Positions 1 to 54,876 of a stretch of DNA of 64,000 nt are shown one piece after another. The notes beneath the pieces were generated by a model. It saw nothing but the letters and a program-made list of their open reading frames with translations. It was not told the origin of the DNA and did not search any database. The position numbers and the translations under genes were made by a program. Positions within the stretch are counted from its first letter, which is position 1; each line of letters opens with the position of its first letter. Origin of the DNA: Clusia tigrina (taxonomy: Eukaryota > Arthropoda > Insecta > Diptera > Clusiidae); the NCBI GenBank assembly GCA_920105625.2, contig OV050032.1:194972571-195036570 (forward strand), written 5' to 3'.

Positions 1-96
1 TATTTGTGACCGATTGTGACTGATGTTTGATTGTATGTGTAAATATTTAAGTTTTGATGCTATTGAAATATTTCTTTCTGTTTTGTTTGACACATA

Positions 97-889
97 CAGT
101 TTGTCAAGTAATTGTTTGCAAAATAAAAAATGTAATGAAATTTTCACTTTAATATTGATTTCAAGCAAGCAATGCATATATTTAATTTAAAAAAATATTA
201 TAATTTAATATTTGCCAATTTTCCTCAACAGAAAACATCAAAAAAATTATTAAATAATTACAAAAAGATCCGTTTCTGTAGCAAAATAAAAAACAATAGC
301 CACTTCATGGTGTCAAATAATTCTTTGCAAAATTCAAGGAACATACAAATAAGCTATTAAACTAATAGTAAATAATTGAATACTAAATGTGACTACCAAT
401 AGAATCAATAACGGCTTACAACCTTTTTGACATAGACGCAATAAGTTTTTGTATATCGTGTTATTCGGCCACCTTTTCCCATTCCTTCCTCCTAACTCTT
501 ATTAGAAGCGTTTTTATTAGTTGGAACGCGAATTGCACCTGTTTTTATAAGGTGTGCCCATATATTCTCGATTGGGTTCATATCAGGGCTTTGTCCTGGT
601 GTGTCTATGACTGTATATAGGCAATTATATGTAATCCAGGGCCTGCACAAGAGCGATTTGTGCCTAGGGTCATTGTCCTGATACACTTTGAATTTTCTTT
701 TGCCTCAGAAGCGGTTCTATTTGTAATTATTTAATAATTTTTTTCATGTTTTCTGTTGAGGAAGATTGACAAATATTAAATTATAATATTTTTTTTATTT
801 AAATATATGCATTTCTTGCTTCAAATCAATATTAAAGTGAAAATTTTCGTTACATCTTTTATTTTCCAAACAATTACTTGACAAACTGT
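97..889. mobile_element. Tc1-like DNA transposon relic with long terminal inverted repeats
   Basis: The left end (from 97) and the reverse complement of the right end (back from 889) share CAGTTTGTCAAGTAATTGTT and remain alignable for roughly 190 bases, with scattered differences. The dinucleotide TA flanks both ends (95-96 and 890-891), as expected for the TA duplication of Tc1/mariner insertion. The interior keeps only the C-terminal part of a transposase on the minus strand, so this is an internally deleted, non-autonomous copy about 793 bp long. The CAGT start, TA target and transposase motifs together make the Tc1-like assignment strong; the exact family is unknown. Confidence 0.88.
383..686 (-). 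pseudogene. Tc1-like transposase, C-terminal remnant
   Basis: The reading begins near QDNDPRHKS, the second catalytic Asp region of Tc1-like DDE transposases, and continues to SPDMNPIENIWAHL, which carries the final catalytic acid. A degenerate tail follows with a recognisable SMSKRL stretch, interrupted by stop codons. The N-terminal DNA-binding domain and first catalytic Asp are missing. It lies between the long inverted repeats of the same element and cannot encode an active transposase. Confidence 0.85.
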
Positions 890-1685
890 ATGTATGTATG
901 TGTGTATCTATCATGTAGATCATTATACCATGCTCTTGCTTTTTTGTTTATGATTGGTTTTGTTTACCGTTTGAACGAAATATACATACATATGTATATA
1001 TAAAACACAATTCTTTTCCTTCATTCCACACCAACAACTTCTCCTACCTCTACCATGCTCTTGCTGTTGTCAACGCAGTGTATGATTGGTTTTGTTTACA
1101 AAAAAAGCACAAGTTTCAGTCGGCACTCTGCCATCCCATAAGTTCAAACAAGTCAGCAATAAGTTCGGTTCGGTTCGGTTCGGTCGCCAGTCGGCACTCT
1201 GCCTGCAGCCTTAGGAAAACACCACATAAAAGAAAATCAGAAGCAGCCGAAGAGTGACACACATAATGACAATTAAAACCATGAATGAGTCCGTTCAGCT
1301 ATTAAATACATTTTGTATAAATATTGTTTACCATTTCAATTTGAATTTCGTTTCGTTTTGATGAACTGTCTTATTGGAGTTTCTTTATCGCTCACAAGAG
1401 AAGAAGTTCACCTTGCATCTACCTTTCAGATAGATTCACCTTGTTCAATTCCATCGTTTCAGTTTCAGTTGCGGTAGAAGCAATGTTGCCAATTCAAATG
1501 TTTAATTCGTGAAAGACTTGACAAAAAAGGAGATGGAATAATATTAAAAAGATTTTTATTCTGTCCATTGGTCCTCGGTTGTAAAATTGAAGGAATAAAA
1601 CAGAAGCAAAATTGAACGGAAAGTGAATGCTAGTTAGTATAATAGATTATTTGTGAGAAATGTGAGTAATCTGATGCTATTGAAA
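890..1685. other. non-coding stretch with two short duplicated motifs
   Basis: No supported gene. A motif containing ACCATGCTCTTGCT followed by GATTGGTTTTGTTTAC occurs twice (about 928-967 and 1053-1099). CAGTCGGCACTCTGCC also occurs twice, at about 1118 and 1190, with a short GGTTC repeat just before the second copy. One copy reads TCAGTCG, which resembles an arthropod initiator, but no TATA box or DPE is well placed and no downstream exon was found. The duplications may instead be a decayed repeat. Confidence 0.4.
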
Positions 1686-2112
1686 CCTTCTGTGGGCTAT
1701 CATTCAATACTCTTGGAGGTCTGCTGAAGAAATGAACCAAAGAAAAACAAGTTAATCCTGAAAAAATCCTTCTGGATTAAGACCAGTCAAAGTCTTTCTG
1801 AGACACTTTATAATCATAAAAGAACTAAAGAGCTGATAAGCATGCATCGGTGATAATTTCGAGTCAACACTGGCATTTTGAGTGGTCACTGACTCAACTA
1901 CCATTTGCATAAGATGGCTAGACCTATCGCTGTTGAGAGCACAAAAGTTCTACAATCAAATATGCATGGCAATATCAATGCAATACTCCCTTTGTACTCC
2001 CCAGGGAAGATCTCCCAAAATTTTTGCTGGATAAATTCCGTATGCTTTGTGGATAAAGTGATGAAACCTCACTACATCTGATCGCATAGTGCGGAGCTCT
2101 GATACATAATAG
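1686..2112 (+). pseudogene. non-LTR retrotransposon (LINE) 3' ORF relic, copy A
   Basis: This stretch aligns by eye with 5395-5720 of the other LINE relic. It shares the 'CTTCTG..G..TATCA' start, 'GGAGGTCTGCTGAAGAA', and a later part matching the cysteine-rich tail, where GTGATGAAACCTCACTACATCTGAT parallels GTGACGAAACCTCACTGCACCTGAT. All frames are broken. It corresponds to the end of the RNase H domain plus the C-terminal Cys/His region of an RNase H-bearing LINE. Orientation is plus. Confidence 0.7.
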
Positions 2113-2164
2113 ATATTTTGGTTTGGTGGATTTGATATTGTGCTGTGTTGTTTCTAATATGGTT

Positions 2165-3765
2165 TCGCTCACTGCGTTTGCTTCTTTGCGTCCCTCTCTA
2201 TTTCTCTCTTTTACCTTTCTATCTCTCTTTCCCTCTGTCTGTTTGTCTCTCTTTTTATGTTTCTCTCTCCTTTTCTGTTTCCCTATCTCTACTTGTTTCT
2301 TTTTCTGTGTCTCTCTTTCTGTTTTTCCCTCTTTGTGTCTCTCTCTCTCTTACTGTTTTTCTCTTTGTTTCTCTCTCTTTCTGTTATTGTTCTCTCTTTC
2401 TGTTTCTTTTTTGTTTCATTCTCTCTGTTTCAGTTTCTCTCTCCTCTGTTTTTCTCTCTTTATGTTTATCTTTCACTCTCTCTTTATGTTTATCTCTCTC
2501 TCTTTATGTTTATTTCTCTCTTTATATTTATCTCTCTCTCTCTTTCTGTTTATCTCTCTCTCTTTATGTTTGTCTCTTTCTTTCTCTGTTTCTCTCCCTT
2601 TATGTTTGTCTTTCCCTATATGTATATGTTTCTCTCTTTATTTCTCTCTCTCTGTATGTTTCTCTCTTTATTTTTCTCTCTCTGTATGTTTCTCTCTTTT
2701 GTTTAACTCTCCCTTTCTGTTTTCTCACTATTTCTGTTTCGCCCTCTTTCTATTTCTCTCACCTCTTCTTCTTCTCTCTTTTTGCTTCACTCACTTTTTC
2801 TGTTTCTCTCTTCCTACTTCGCTCCATTTGTTTCTCTATCTCTCTTTATGTTTCTCTCTCTTTATGTTTCTTTATATTTTACTCTTGTTTCTGTTTCTCT
2901 TTATAGGTTTCTTTCTCTCTTTTTGTTTCAATCTTTCTGTTTCCCTATTTTTGTTTTTCTCTTTATATTTCTCTTTATCTCTTTCTTTTTCTTTCTATTT
3001 CGCTCTCTCTATCTGTGTCTCTCTTTCTGCATTTCTCTCTTTATGTTTCTATCGCTGTTTCTCTCTTTTTTGTTTCACTCTTTCTGTTTTCCTCACTTTT
3101 TTTGTTTCGTTCTCTTTCTGTTTCGCTCTTTCTGTTTCTATTCCTTTTTTGTTTCCCTTACTTTTTCTGTTTCTCTCTTTTTATGTTTTTTCTCTTTGTG
3201 TTTATCTCTCTTTCTATTTCGCTCTCCAGCTGTTTATCTTTTTCTGTCTTTCTCTCTTTATGTTTCTCTTTTTGTCTTTCCCTCACTTTTTCTGTTTCGC
3301 TCTCTTTCTGTTTCTATTTTCTCTCTATCTGTTTCTCTCTTTCTATCTGTTTCTCTCTTTCTATCTGCTTCTCTCTATCTATTTCGCTCTCTGTTTCTCT
3401 CTTTTTGTCTTTCCCTCTTTACGTTTCTCTCTCTAACTTTCTGTTTCTCTAACTTTATATCTATCCTTCTGTTTCTCTTTCTCCCTCTTTCTGTTTCTTT
3501 TTCTGTTTCTGTTGCTGTTTCTCTGTCTCTTTTTCTGTTTCTGTTTCTCTGTCTCTTTTTCTGTTTCTCTGTCTCTTTTTCTGTTTCTCTTTCTCTCGAC
3601 TTCCCTCTCTTTATGTTTCTCTCTCTCTCTCGGCTTCTCTCTTTATGTTTCTCTCTCTATCTTTGTTTCTCCCTCTGTTTGTTTCTATCTCTCTTTTTTC
3701 TGTTTCTCTATTTCTGTCTCTTTCTCTATCTCTGTCTCTTTCTATCCCTCCTCATCTCTTTCTTG
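2165..3765. repeat. 1.6-kb polypyrimidine block built from degenerate TCTCTCTTTMTGTTTC-like units
   Basis: The plus strand is almost purely T and C, with an occasional G or A in a recurring TTTMTGTTTCTCTCT pattern, so the minus strand is polypurine. Because units seldom contain stops, long Phe/Leu/Ser-rich frames stay open on the plus strand; they have no conserved domain and overlap each other in several phases. This is best read as a degenerate simple-sequence array. Such tracts can adopt H-DNA or stall polymerases, which is inference. Confidence 0.85.
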
Positions 3766-4639
3766 TACATTAAAGTTAATCATTTTAATTGTGCATTTGA
3801 ACGAAATCTACAACAAACATGCATAAATGCATTGCATCACTGCCATCAACAAGAAACTAAATAATGCGCATGTGTAACTAATCCATTTGTGGAATTTATC
3901 CAACAATTTTATACGTATTTAATAAATTCCGACAACAACAAAACGCTCGTGCGATTCCGTAATTCCACGCGTGTTTGCGATTTTTTGCGCTTTAACAATT
4001 CTGCGTTACACCGTTGCACCCCGTTACTTAACAAAGAAAAGCAACCGCAAAAAGAAAACACGTTGTTTACGTCTACACTTGAAACAATTTTTTCTTTTTA
4101 TATTCATTTCATTTTCATTGATGGTTACGATTTCATGCGAGCTTTCTTCTGGGTAAAACATGGAAACTGATGTTTTTTTATTTGTAATTTCGATAATCTG
4201 GTTGTTGATCAGTTACTATGTATGTGAGTATATTGCACATTGCCAGTGAGAACGAATTTCATAGGACAATAACAGGTAATAATACTGAAGCATTCATTTG
4301 TCATGTCACGCGACCGATAATAGCACATGCCATTACCCGATGGTTACCATAAAGTTGCTCTGCAATGGGAAGCAATTGCCACATTCTGTCGAGTTTGTAT
4401 GAAGATTTGAGTTAAAATGTTGTATGAAGTCAATTTAAAGAGTTTCTTCATTGCAGTAGTGAGTTTCGATACCGGGTTGGTCTTAGGGAGCTGGCCATGG
4501 TCTGAATTTGCTTTCTCTGTCGCTCTTATGTACTGTAGCTAGTGATGTTTTTTCTAGCATTGTCTTTCACAGAGTTTACAGTCATGGAGATGCTTTAATG
4601 CTGAAGTCTCGTAAAAATCTTACCACCTATCAGACTTAA
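3766..4639. other. unassigned non-coding DNA
   Basis: Nothing recognisable. Short open frames around 3889-4170 have ordinary AT-rich composition, no motif and no neighbouring splice context. The end of this stretch may still belong to the LINE relic that becomes recognisable near 4640. Confidence 0.4.
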
Positions 4640-5890
4640 GACAGCGAAATTTGCATTAATTAAAGTACAACGCCTTGCCTGCTTTGTCATCACTGGAGCT
4701 ATGCGCACCTGTCCAACGGCAGCAATGGAAGTGATACTAGATCTAACACCTTTACATCTAGTAATATAAGACTATGCTAGGAAATCTCTTAGCAGTATAC
4801 AAGAAATTATCTCGTGAGAATCAAATGACACCCAAAATACATGGGGTAACAATTCAGCTCAAGAATATGGTATACTAAAATCTCACAAAGATTTTATGCT
4901 AAGAAATGAGTTGCAAAAAGGAATGCAGAGAGAGAGAGAGAGAGAGAGAAAGAGAAAGAGAAAGAGAAAGGGAAAGGTCTAACTGAGACGTATAAAATTA
5001 GAGAAGCCCCCTCTTATGATATACAGATGGTTCTAAGACAATGGACAGAACTGGGGCAGAGTATTTGGGTCTAGAACCAACTACTGGAAACCAATGGGTT
5101 CTCTCCCAAGCATTTTTCAAGCCAAGATTCCCACTATTGAAAGATGTGCCCAGATCAACATTGACAGGAAATATCGGGGGAAAAACATCGTGATACTATC
5201 CGATAGTCAAGCAGCACTCAGGAGTTTAAGCTCATCCTTGATGAAGCCAAAACTTGTGTGGGAATGGATTGGGAAACTGAACTCCCTAGGCAGTATGAAG
5301 AAGTTATCTCTAATGTGGGTACCAGGCCTCATAGGAGTAGAGGGAAATAAAAAGGCTGATAGCTTAGCTAGAAAGGCTGCGGCCTCTCCTTTCAACGGCC
5401 CTGAACCCTTCTGTAGAGTATCATCCAATACCAGTGGAGGTCTGCTGAAGAAGTGTACAGATGCAAAAAGTAGTCAAACCTGGAAAACTTCCTGGATTAA
5501 CACAGTCCAAAGCTCTTCTGAGAGATTTTAGTTCTAAAAGAGCTAAGAGTAAATAAATGTGCCTCGGAGTAAATTAAGAATCATCACAGGCATTTTAAGC
5601 AGACACTGTAGACTCAACTATCATATGAACATGTTGGGTATATCTTCAAATGCCATCTGTCGATTCTGTGGAGAAAGTGACGAAACCTCACTGCACCTGA
5701 TCACAGACTGCGGACCATTGGCACACAAAAGACTCTGGTGTTTTGGAGAATATATCTTAGATATGACGCAAGAATAATTTAGTCAGGATGTTTATCAATC
5801 CTTTACTTTCCCTTATGTGAATCTGTACGATGGTAGTAGAAATGAACTTTTCTCCATATGTATTCAATCCAGTTTTATAAGGGCCTTGGG
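4640..5890 (+). pseudogene. RNase H-bearing LINE, 3' part of ORF2 (copy B)
   Basis: The order of pieces is that of an I-superfamily LINE ORF2. Around 4690-4765 comes the sequence translating to GAMRTCPTAAMEVILDLTPL, typical of the region between reverse transcriptase and RNase H. The RNase H start YTDGSK is at about 5017, its SDSQAAL motif at about 5200-5220, and the WVPGLIGVEGNKKADSLAR motif near 5310-5370. A C-terminal Cys/His segment (CRFCGESDETSLHL, about 5658-5700) follows. Reading frames change at least twice and an (AG)n tract interrupts the region upstream of RNase H, so it is dead. The RT core upstream is missing or unrecognisable. Confidence 0.85.
4929..4977. repeat. (AG)n / (AAAGAG)n microsatellite
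   Basis: Uninterrupted AG dinucleotides pass into GAAAGA units. The tract lies inside the LINE relic just upstream of its RNase H part. Confidence 0.9.
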
Positions 5891-8800
5891 GTTAGTTTAG
5901 GTCAAGGATTCTGCTACTCAGTACTTCAATAACTAACTCTAAACTTTGTACTTTGAATATGCATATTAAACAATATCTATTAAAACATTTTATATAAATT
6001 TCTTCGAACCAAATCTCCAAGTGTACCAAGCCAAGTGCCTATTTACTTAACTCCTCCTTGATACATGCGTCGATACATGCAATTGTGAACTCACTTTTAT
6101 GCGTGCACTGTGGGCGATCATTAACCCGTGAGAGTTGGCCACGGAGTATTGGCAGAGTAGGTCCGGTGCAGAGGCAGTTTCGCCATCAATTATTATTTAT
6201 CAGTTCATTATCATTTTTTTATGGAAAATGTAAACAATTTCTTTCTATTTGCAATGTGTAAAGAAAACAAAAACAAAAATAATAAAACAAAAAAACACCA
6301 ACAACAACAACAACAATAATAATACAAACAAAACGGAAACAAAAATTGAAAAGTAAAAATTAATCAAATTTATTATTTACCTCTCGCCATTGCGTTGTTG
6401 TCTATATTTGCATTTCTTTTATTTGTTTTTACTTTTGTACCGGTGATTAAACGTGTTTTTGTTTTTGTTTTCGTTTACGTTTTGTTTTTTATTTAAGACC
6501 TAACTTATCCTCTCCATTTCTGACTCTCCGGTCCGCTGCTCTCCCTTTGCAAAATTATTCACCCAACTAATATTTCTTATAAAGGTGCTTTTTTTGCGTG
6601 CTGTTGTGAAATGTTCCAGACGAAAGTACTGGAAACCAGGCCACTGGGTTCTACGAGTATTTCACCACTTTTTGCTACTTTCCAAGTAAATTTCTGGAAT
6701 TAAATGATCATTTCATTGTCTAATTGTCTAAGGAAAAAGCGCAAAGTGCAAAAGTGAACAGTGTTTGGTGAAATAGGACAGCGCCTGCCTTTTCACCTCA
6801 GACACGACACTGCCCTGTTGCTAATTGTGTGTGTCTGTTTGTCACGTCACACTTATCTGGTTGGCAACATTGCCAGAAGTCCTCTCGGAAAAATGAATCA
6901 GTTCGTTTTGTCATATCGAGACCAAAGTGAATTTATGTTAAAGGTGAAAAAGGTGAATTTTGTTTCTTAAGCATTTTCAAGCCTAAGCAGAGTTCCATAA
7001 GGCAGCTGATCAAAATAAACAAATTCAGAGGAATGCAGAAAGTCATAAGTCATAATAAAAAAAATGTATTTGCATATTCATATGCTTCAATCGTATTTCG
7101 TTTCAAAATTGAATTTCGAAAGTTCAACGGGGGGAATTAATTGAAAAAAATCTGTGCTTGGCAGCACCTTTACAATAAATTAAACTTGATCGATAGGTAC
7201 TTAACGATAAAGCAATCTGAGGTTTTTATTCTATGCCTGACTTTACTCATACAATTAACGAACTGACTCTTAATTTGCTTTAATATAATTTATTGGCTTT
7301 TTGAGTTATTGGCACAATTAATTTGCAGTATTTCGTATTTAATAGCTCGTCTATCCTTACATTGTATGACCACAAACATTGGTAAATTGTCTGTGGTTTG
7401 TTTGTGTAACTCCACCGCCAACCACTTCTTCACCACTCTCACATAGCTGTGGAAAGAAAGTATTCCAGGGGATTACGAAGCCGTCTTTAATGAAATCTGC
7501 ACCTGGGAATTAAACTTGAAAAGCGACTTCCTCTTTTTATAATTTAGAGAATTTAATTGGAACCGGAATAAGCGAAGGTAGTCTCTAGTAGTTTTTCAAT
7601 TGCGTCCCTAACCAAAGGACATGAAATAATAATAATATCAATTTAATGCGGGTCAAATACTAATAGTGTAAAATTCCGTATTCCTGACTAAACATGTATA
7701 AAACGTAACATTCGTATTACATGTAAAATATTCGACAGGCGGTTCTACTGCTTGTATTGTTCTCGCTAATGCCATAAGTCTTTAGCGATGCATCATTAGT
7801 GCTGTTGTCTCTGTCACTAATCCTATGAACTATAATCGATGGGTCATCATTATATTTGTATATAATGGATATAGTTGCTATGTGGGAATTATAGTTTAGC
7901 ACAATTCTGACTTAAAAGCAGCAATGATGAGAGGGATTACAAGTCTAAAGTGAAACTGCTGTGTGGTAAACTGCACTTCTGCTTAAGGGAAGAGTTGTTA
8001 ACCTCCTCCACTGCTTTCATAAAAAGGTGTTTGTGTGACTACACAATCCAGTGATCTGAAGTAGACGATTTTCGTAACGAATTCAATATCGTGATCGCCC
8101 CACACGAACTCAACCTTACCGAAATAAAGGCCATCTTTTGTTCCCCTATACACCATGTCTATTGTATAGATAGATAGATAGATCGAAGTGGGGTAGGCCG
8201 GAGAACTGCCGAAGAATGAGGCCTCCAAGCACTCAGGCATTGATGCCCATTGTACTAAGCCTGTAAAAATATTTTGGGAGGGGGGGATATGGAGGATTTT
8301 GGAAAGGAAGTTAAACCTTTTCAGACTTCTTTGTCCAGGCATAAGGAATGCACTATGTCTATTGTATACTATTGGCAAGAGTTCCACGATTCTTTGAGAG
8401 CTACTTTAAAGAATTCGTGACTATATCTAAAAGGTAAAACAAAACCTAATTTTTAAAATTTTATACTGGTTGTTTCGGCTACTAATGGGGAGGGTTCCCA
8501 GCTATAATTTCATTTTACACAGAACCGGGATATAGTTGCAAATACTAAGTGGTATTGCTATGCTTCGAAACATGTCCAAGTGGGTAATGATGATGAAGGT
8601 AGTGAGAGGAAGGCTGTCGGGATGCTTTTTTCGCTTACATAGTTAGTTACTTGAGAGCCCTTTTTCATGAACACGAAATGAAGTTGCTCTAAACTCAGTT
8701 GTATATCTGTTTATATGGTATCTCACGACTTAGTATTGATGTCTGGGTTTTCATATATTTGATAAATATTTACAAAGCGTGGTCGATTGCGTCATGAAAG

Positions 8801-9132
8801 CTTATTTATTAAATGAAATAGACGCAATTCCTAATCAAAATTAGGTCGGAAATTATTTACAAGTGCCGATAACTCACTCAGGTTTTTTTTGTGTGTATCA
8901 TACTAACTGATAAGGTTGACTGGAGGAATAGTTTAATTTGTTGTGTGGTTTTTTTTCATTACTATCAAGTGGTAAAAAGTATTTTCCTCTTGAATGGAAT
9001 GGTGATTTCGTCCCATTGATTGCGTGGTGAGTTTTTTGCTAGCGCGTCAAAATAATTAGCGTAGTGAGGTGGCTATTTTTCCCCAGAAACAAAACTCACC
9101 AACTGTGGCAGAGCAGTGTAGAAATTCTCTCC
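5891..9132. other. long non-coding stretch without a recognisable gene
   Basis: I see no exon with conserved coding content. It contains A/C-rich (CAA)n-like sequence at about 6290-6330 and a short GATA tract at 8166-8184. The tract is followed by sequence that could be the 3' end of a minus-strand LINE, since such tails end in CTAT/GATA repeats. A short similarity exists between 6995-7035 and 56725-56765 (both contain GATCAAAATAAAC followed by CAGAG). If Atg1 begins left of the window, this DNA is intronic for Atg1. Confidence 0.5.
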
Positions 9133-9468
9133 CAGTGAGGGGTGAAATATGGGGTATCTGTGAGGGAATTTCACAGTCTTTGTACTTTGGAAGCGTTGTA
9201 ATTCTCTTACAGGTACTGTTAGAGAGTGAGGGGTGAAATATGGGGTATCTGTGAGGGAATTTCACAGTCTTTGTACTTTGGAAGCGTTGTAATTCTCTTA
9301 CAGGTACTGTTAGAGAGTGAGGGGTGAAGTATGGGGTATCTGTGAGGGAATTTCATAGCCTTTGTACTTTGGAAGCGTTGTAATTCTCTTACAGGTACTG
9401 TTGGGGGGTGAGGGGTGAAATATGGGATATCTGTGAGGGAATTTCACAGTCTTTGTACTTTGGAATCT
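9133..9468. repeat. tandem repeat, 91-bp unit, about 3.7 copies
   Basis: The phrase GGTGAAATATGGGGTATCTG recurs at 9141, 9232, 9323 (as GGTGAAGTATGG) and 9414, a constant 91-base step. Copies differ by only a few bases, suggesting recent amplification. The array ends about 320 bases before the first visible Atg1 exon. Confidence 0.92.
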
Positions 9469-9790
9469 GTGAACCCTATCTATGCGAGCGACATGTGTTT
9501 AGAAAGTGTTCTCTACACACTTAATTGGTGTTGTACTCAGAAATTCCTCTATCTTTCGGTTGCTGGGGTCTAAATGGATCGTTCACACCGTTAAGGTTAT
9601 CAATTCTTGTCTCGGGTCACATGTGGCACATAATTTTCGAGCTGTTCGCGAGTGAACTGCGATTTTCGTAATTTACAATTATATTTTAAGCCTTTATATT
9701 ACTTCAGTTCGCTTGAAGAGAGTGAAAGTAGTCGTAAATCAGTGACTGCCAACTTTTAATGATATTTCTTTATGGTCTTTTGCTTTTCAG

Positions 9791-51887
<42,097 letters not shown>

Positions 51888-52321
51888 GCAGGAAACACCT
51901 GCTCGCAAGGGAAATGCTTGTTTCTTCCTTCTTTATCTTGTCTTGTCATGTGCGAATCATTTACAAAAATCTACAAAAATGAAAAATCAAAAACAAACAA
52001 AAAATATTCAAAACAAGAACAATCAAGAAATCTTCACAACACAATTGAAAATCACTTCCAATATTTTATGGACGGAGTAAATGTTAATTTATTTTCTTAC
52101 GTATGAATACATATATTAAGCTATAAATGGAAATGCTGGAGGCGGAGAGACAGAGGAGAGCGAGTGAGACGGAGACAGAGAGCATGAGCAGCGTTAATGA
52201 AAGTGTTCAAGATTCTGATGGGATGATGGGATGCGGATGTTAGATGTTGAGGGGAGGGGGTATGAAACAAAAAACTGTTTAATTCATATTATATTTGCTA
52301 AATTTTTTAATGTATGTAATG

Positions 52322-52327
<6 letters not shown>
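51888..52327 (+). other. presumed start of the Atg1 3' UTR
   Basis: Non-coding sequence after the stop. No AATAAA was noticed before the TA tract. The first one I noted is at about 54040, so the transcript end is undetermined. Confidence 0.45.
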
Positions 52328-52787
<460 letters not shown>

Positions 52788-54768
52788 TAGAATAATTGAG
52801 GAGATTATTTTCAAAAACAAAAAAAAATTATACACCCGACATATTTATATATTTTATATAAAATATATATATACATTTATTTTTTAGAAAATTTTTTTAT
52901 TTGTTAGCTTGATTTTTTTGTCTGTATTTTTGCATGTTTTTATTTATTTTTGCCCATTTTACGTCTCATTGTTGTGTAGCGCACAAACACGACGCTATTC
53001 CATTATTTGCCCTCCCACATGGCAGGCCATTTCGGCAACAGATTTCTCCGCGCTGGTTGTTGCAGGTCTTTCAGTGTACCTCCAATATTTGTGTAGCTCT
53101 ATTGGCGTCGGTGCGGAGGTGCCTTACGAATCTCTGTAAATTTTTTTTCCGTGCCATATGCATGCATGCGTATGTATGAGATGGAGAAAAAATTCTCGGA
53201 GAAGAAACAAGTGCAGACAAGTTTTTTTATCTCCGGCATTGCATTTTATATAATTATTTTATATAATTATTTTATATAAATTATTTCATGTGATTATTTT
53301 ATATAAATTATTTTATGTGATTATTTATAGTTATCTTTTAATTCTTAGTTTTTTTATTCCCCAAATTTACAATAGAATAATTTTTTTATTGTTTCATTTT
53401 CATACCGACGACGGTGTCGTTTTTTTTTGTTGCAAATTTATTATAACACAAAATTAGCTTTGCCAAATCTGCTGAGTCCGGCTCTCAGCAAATTTAACGA
53501 AGCGAGGAGTTGGCATCTTTGTTATACACCCACCGCGCTCGTGTTCCCACTGCCGTGTCGTGAAAAATGAGTGCAAGAGCCACACAACAGAAATATACGA
53601 GTATGTACAAGAAAGAAGACCCTCCTACGTTTGACGTTTGTAGTGTTGCGGTTATAGTCATTAATTACGACACGGCACCAGGTAATCCGGGGGCGCCTAT
53701 TGTTTCAATAGTAAAATTTACCTAGCCCGTTTTCTTTAGCGCATAATAAATGCAGCAATTTAGCAGTTTTAGTGTGCAATCCATTGGCAATATGCAATAT
53801 ATACATACATAAATATTCTCTATACATACATAAATATTCTCTATATATACACATACGAGTATGTATACACATATTTTCTATATTAAACAGAATTTTGTTT
53901 AATATTTAGCTCTGTCACAGCAGACAAATGTTAATTTTTGTAAATAAGCTCCTCAATTCATTTACTTTATATGTTAGTAGTTTTATATAATGTATTAAAC
54001 ATAATGGACGTAATCTAAGGCAAAATTATTGTGTATGTAAATAAAATTAACTAAAAAGAAAAGGAAAGGCAGAAAATGTGAAAATCATATCGCGACAAAA
54101 TGTAAAAAAGCGATATGAAAGTAGCCAAAACCATGCATGCATCCATGCGAACATAAGTACATTTAATTCTAGTTTATAAGCGTAGCAGGGGAGCGGCACC
54201 AGGACCCAGCCAATCAATGCGTTCATGAATGCCCCAGAGTATTCAAAATGAGCATGCATCAAATTGAGGAACTCGATCGTTTATTTATGTAAGTAGTTTT
54301 TGCAATGGCAAAAATAAAGCAACCGGCGTTTAGTAGGCAAGATAACTGGCGAAGGACGATCGACAAGCGGACTGGTCGTTTTTCAGTTTATACCAGAAAA
54401 GTTCACAATAGTCAAATGAATGTGAACCTTTGTCGTTCGGCTTTCGTTAACAAGGCGGATGGATACTGCAGTCCGAAGCTAACAGGTGGCAGACTTCGTT
54501 TGACAATGAGAAATAACGTGCTTTTTGTTGTTTTTTAATGTGGTTGTTGCTAGGATAATGACAATAACCACAGTGAAAAATACACCAAGTACGTCGTTTC
54601 TCGTTCAATTCGAGAATTGGGAATGTGCACAAGTTTCCTGTTATATACGAAAATTAGATTCTCCTCCAAAACGAAACCATTCCCTTTCGATATGAAACTA
54701 TGTGTTGTACACATACACACATACACATATACTTTTACTTTCACTGTCCATTTGCGACCGTCGAAAGT
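52788..54768. other. AT-rich non-coding DNA
   Basis: TTATATAATTATTT repeats occur around 53240-53330 and TACATACATAAATATTCTCTA repeats near 53805-53845. No gene supported. Confidence 0.45.
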
Positions 54769-54876
54769 TTTATTCACAATAGGACGCTGACTGCTTTTGT
54801 TCATGGCCGTTTGGACCGCACTTTTATTCACAATAGGCGGCTGACCGCTTTTGTTTGTTGCTTTGGACCGCAGTTT
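54769..54876. repeat. 54-bp tandem duplication
   Basis: TTTATTCACAATAGG starts at 54769 and 54823, each followed by GCTGACYGCTTTTGTT and then TTTGGACCGCA. Confidence 0.85.

Noticed and set aside
1110..1270. Possible Atg1 promoter (TCAGTCG initiator-like motifs)
   Set aside because: The motif is part of a local duplication, no matching DPE or TATA was seen, and no 5' Atg1 exon follows.
2123..3864. Overlapping Phe/Leu/Ser-rich open frames of up to 437 codons
   Set aside because: They lie in a polypyrimidine simple-sequence block, are open in several phases at once and have no domain.
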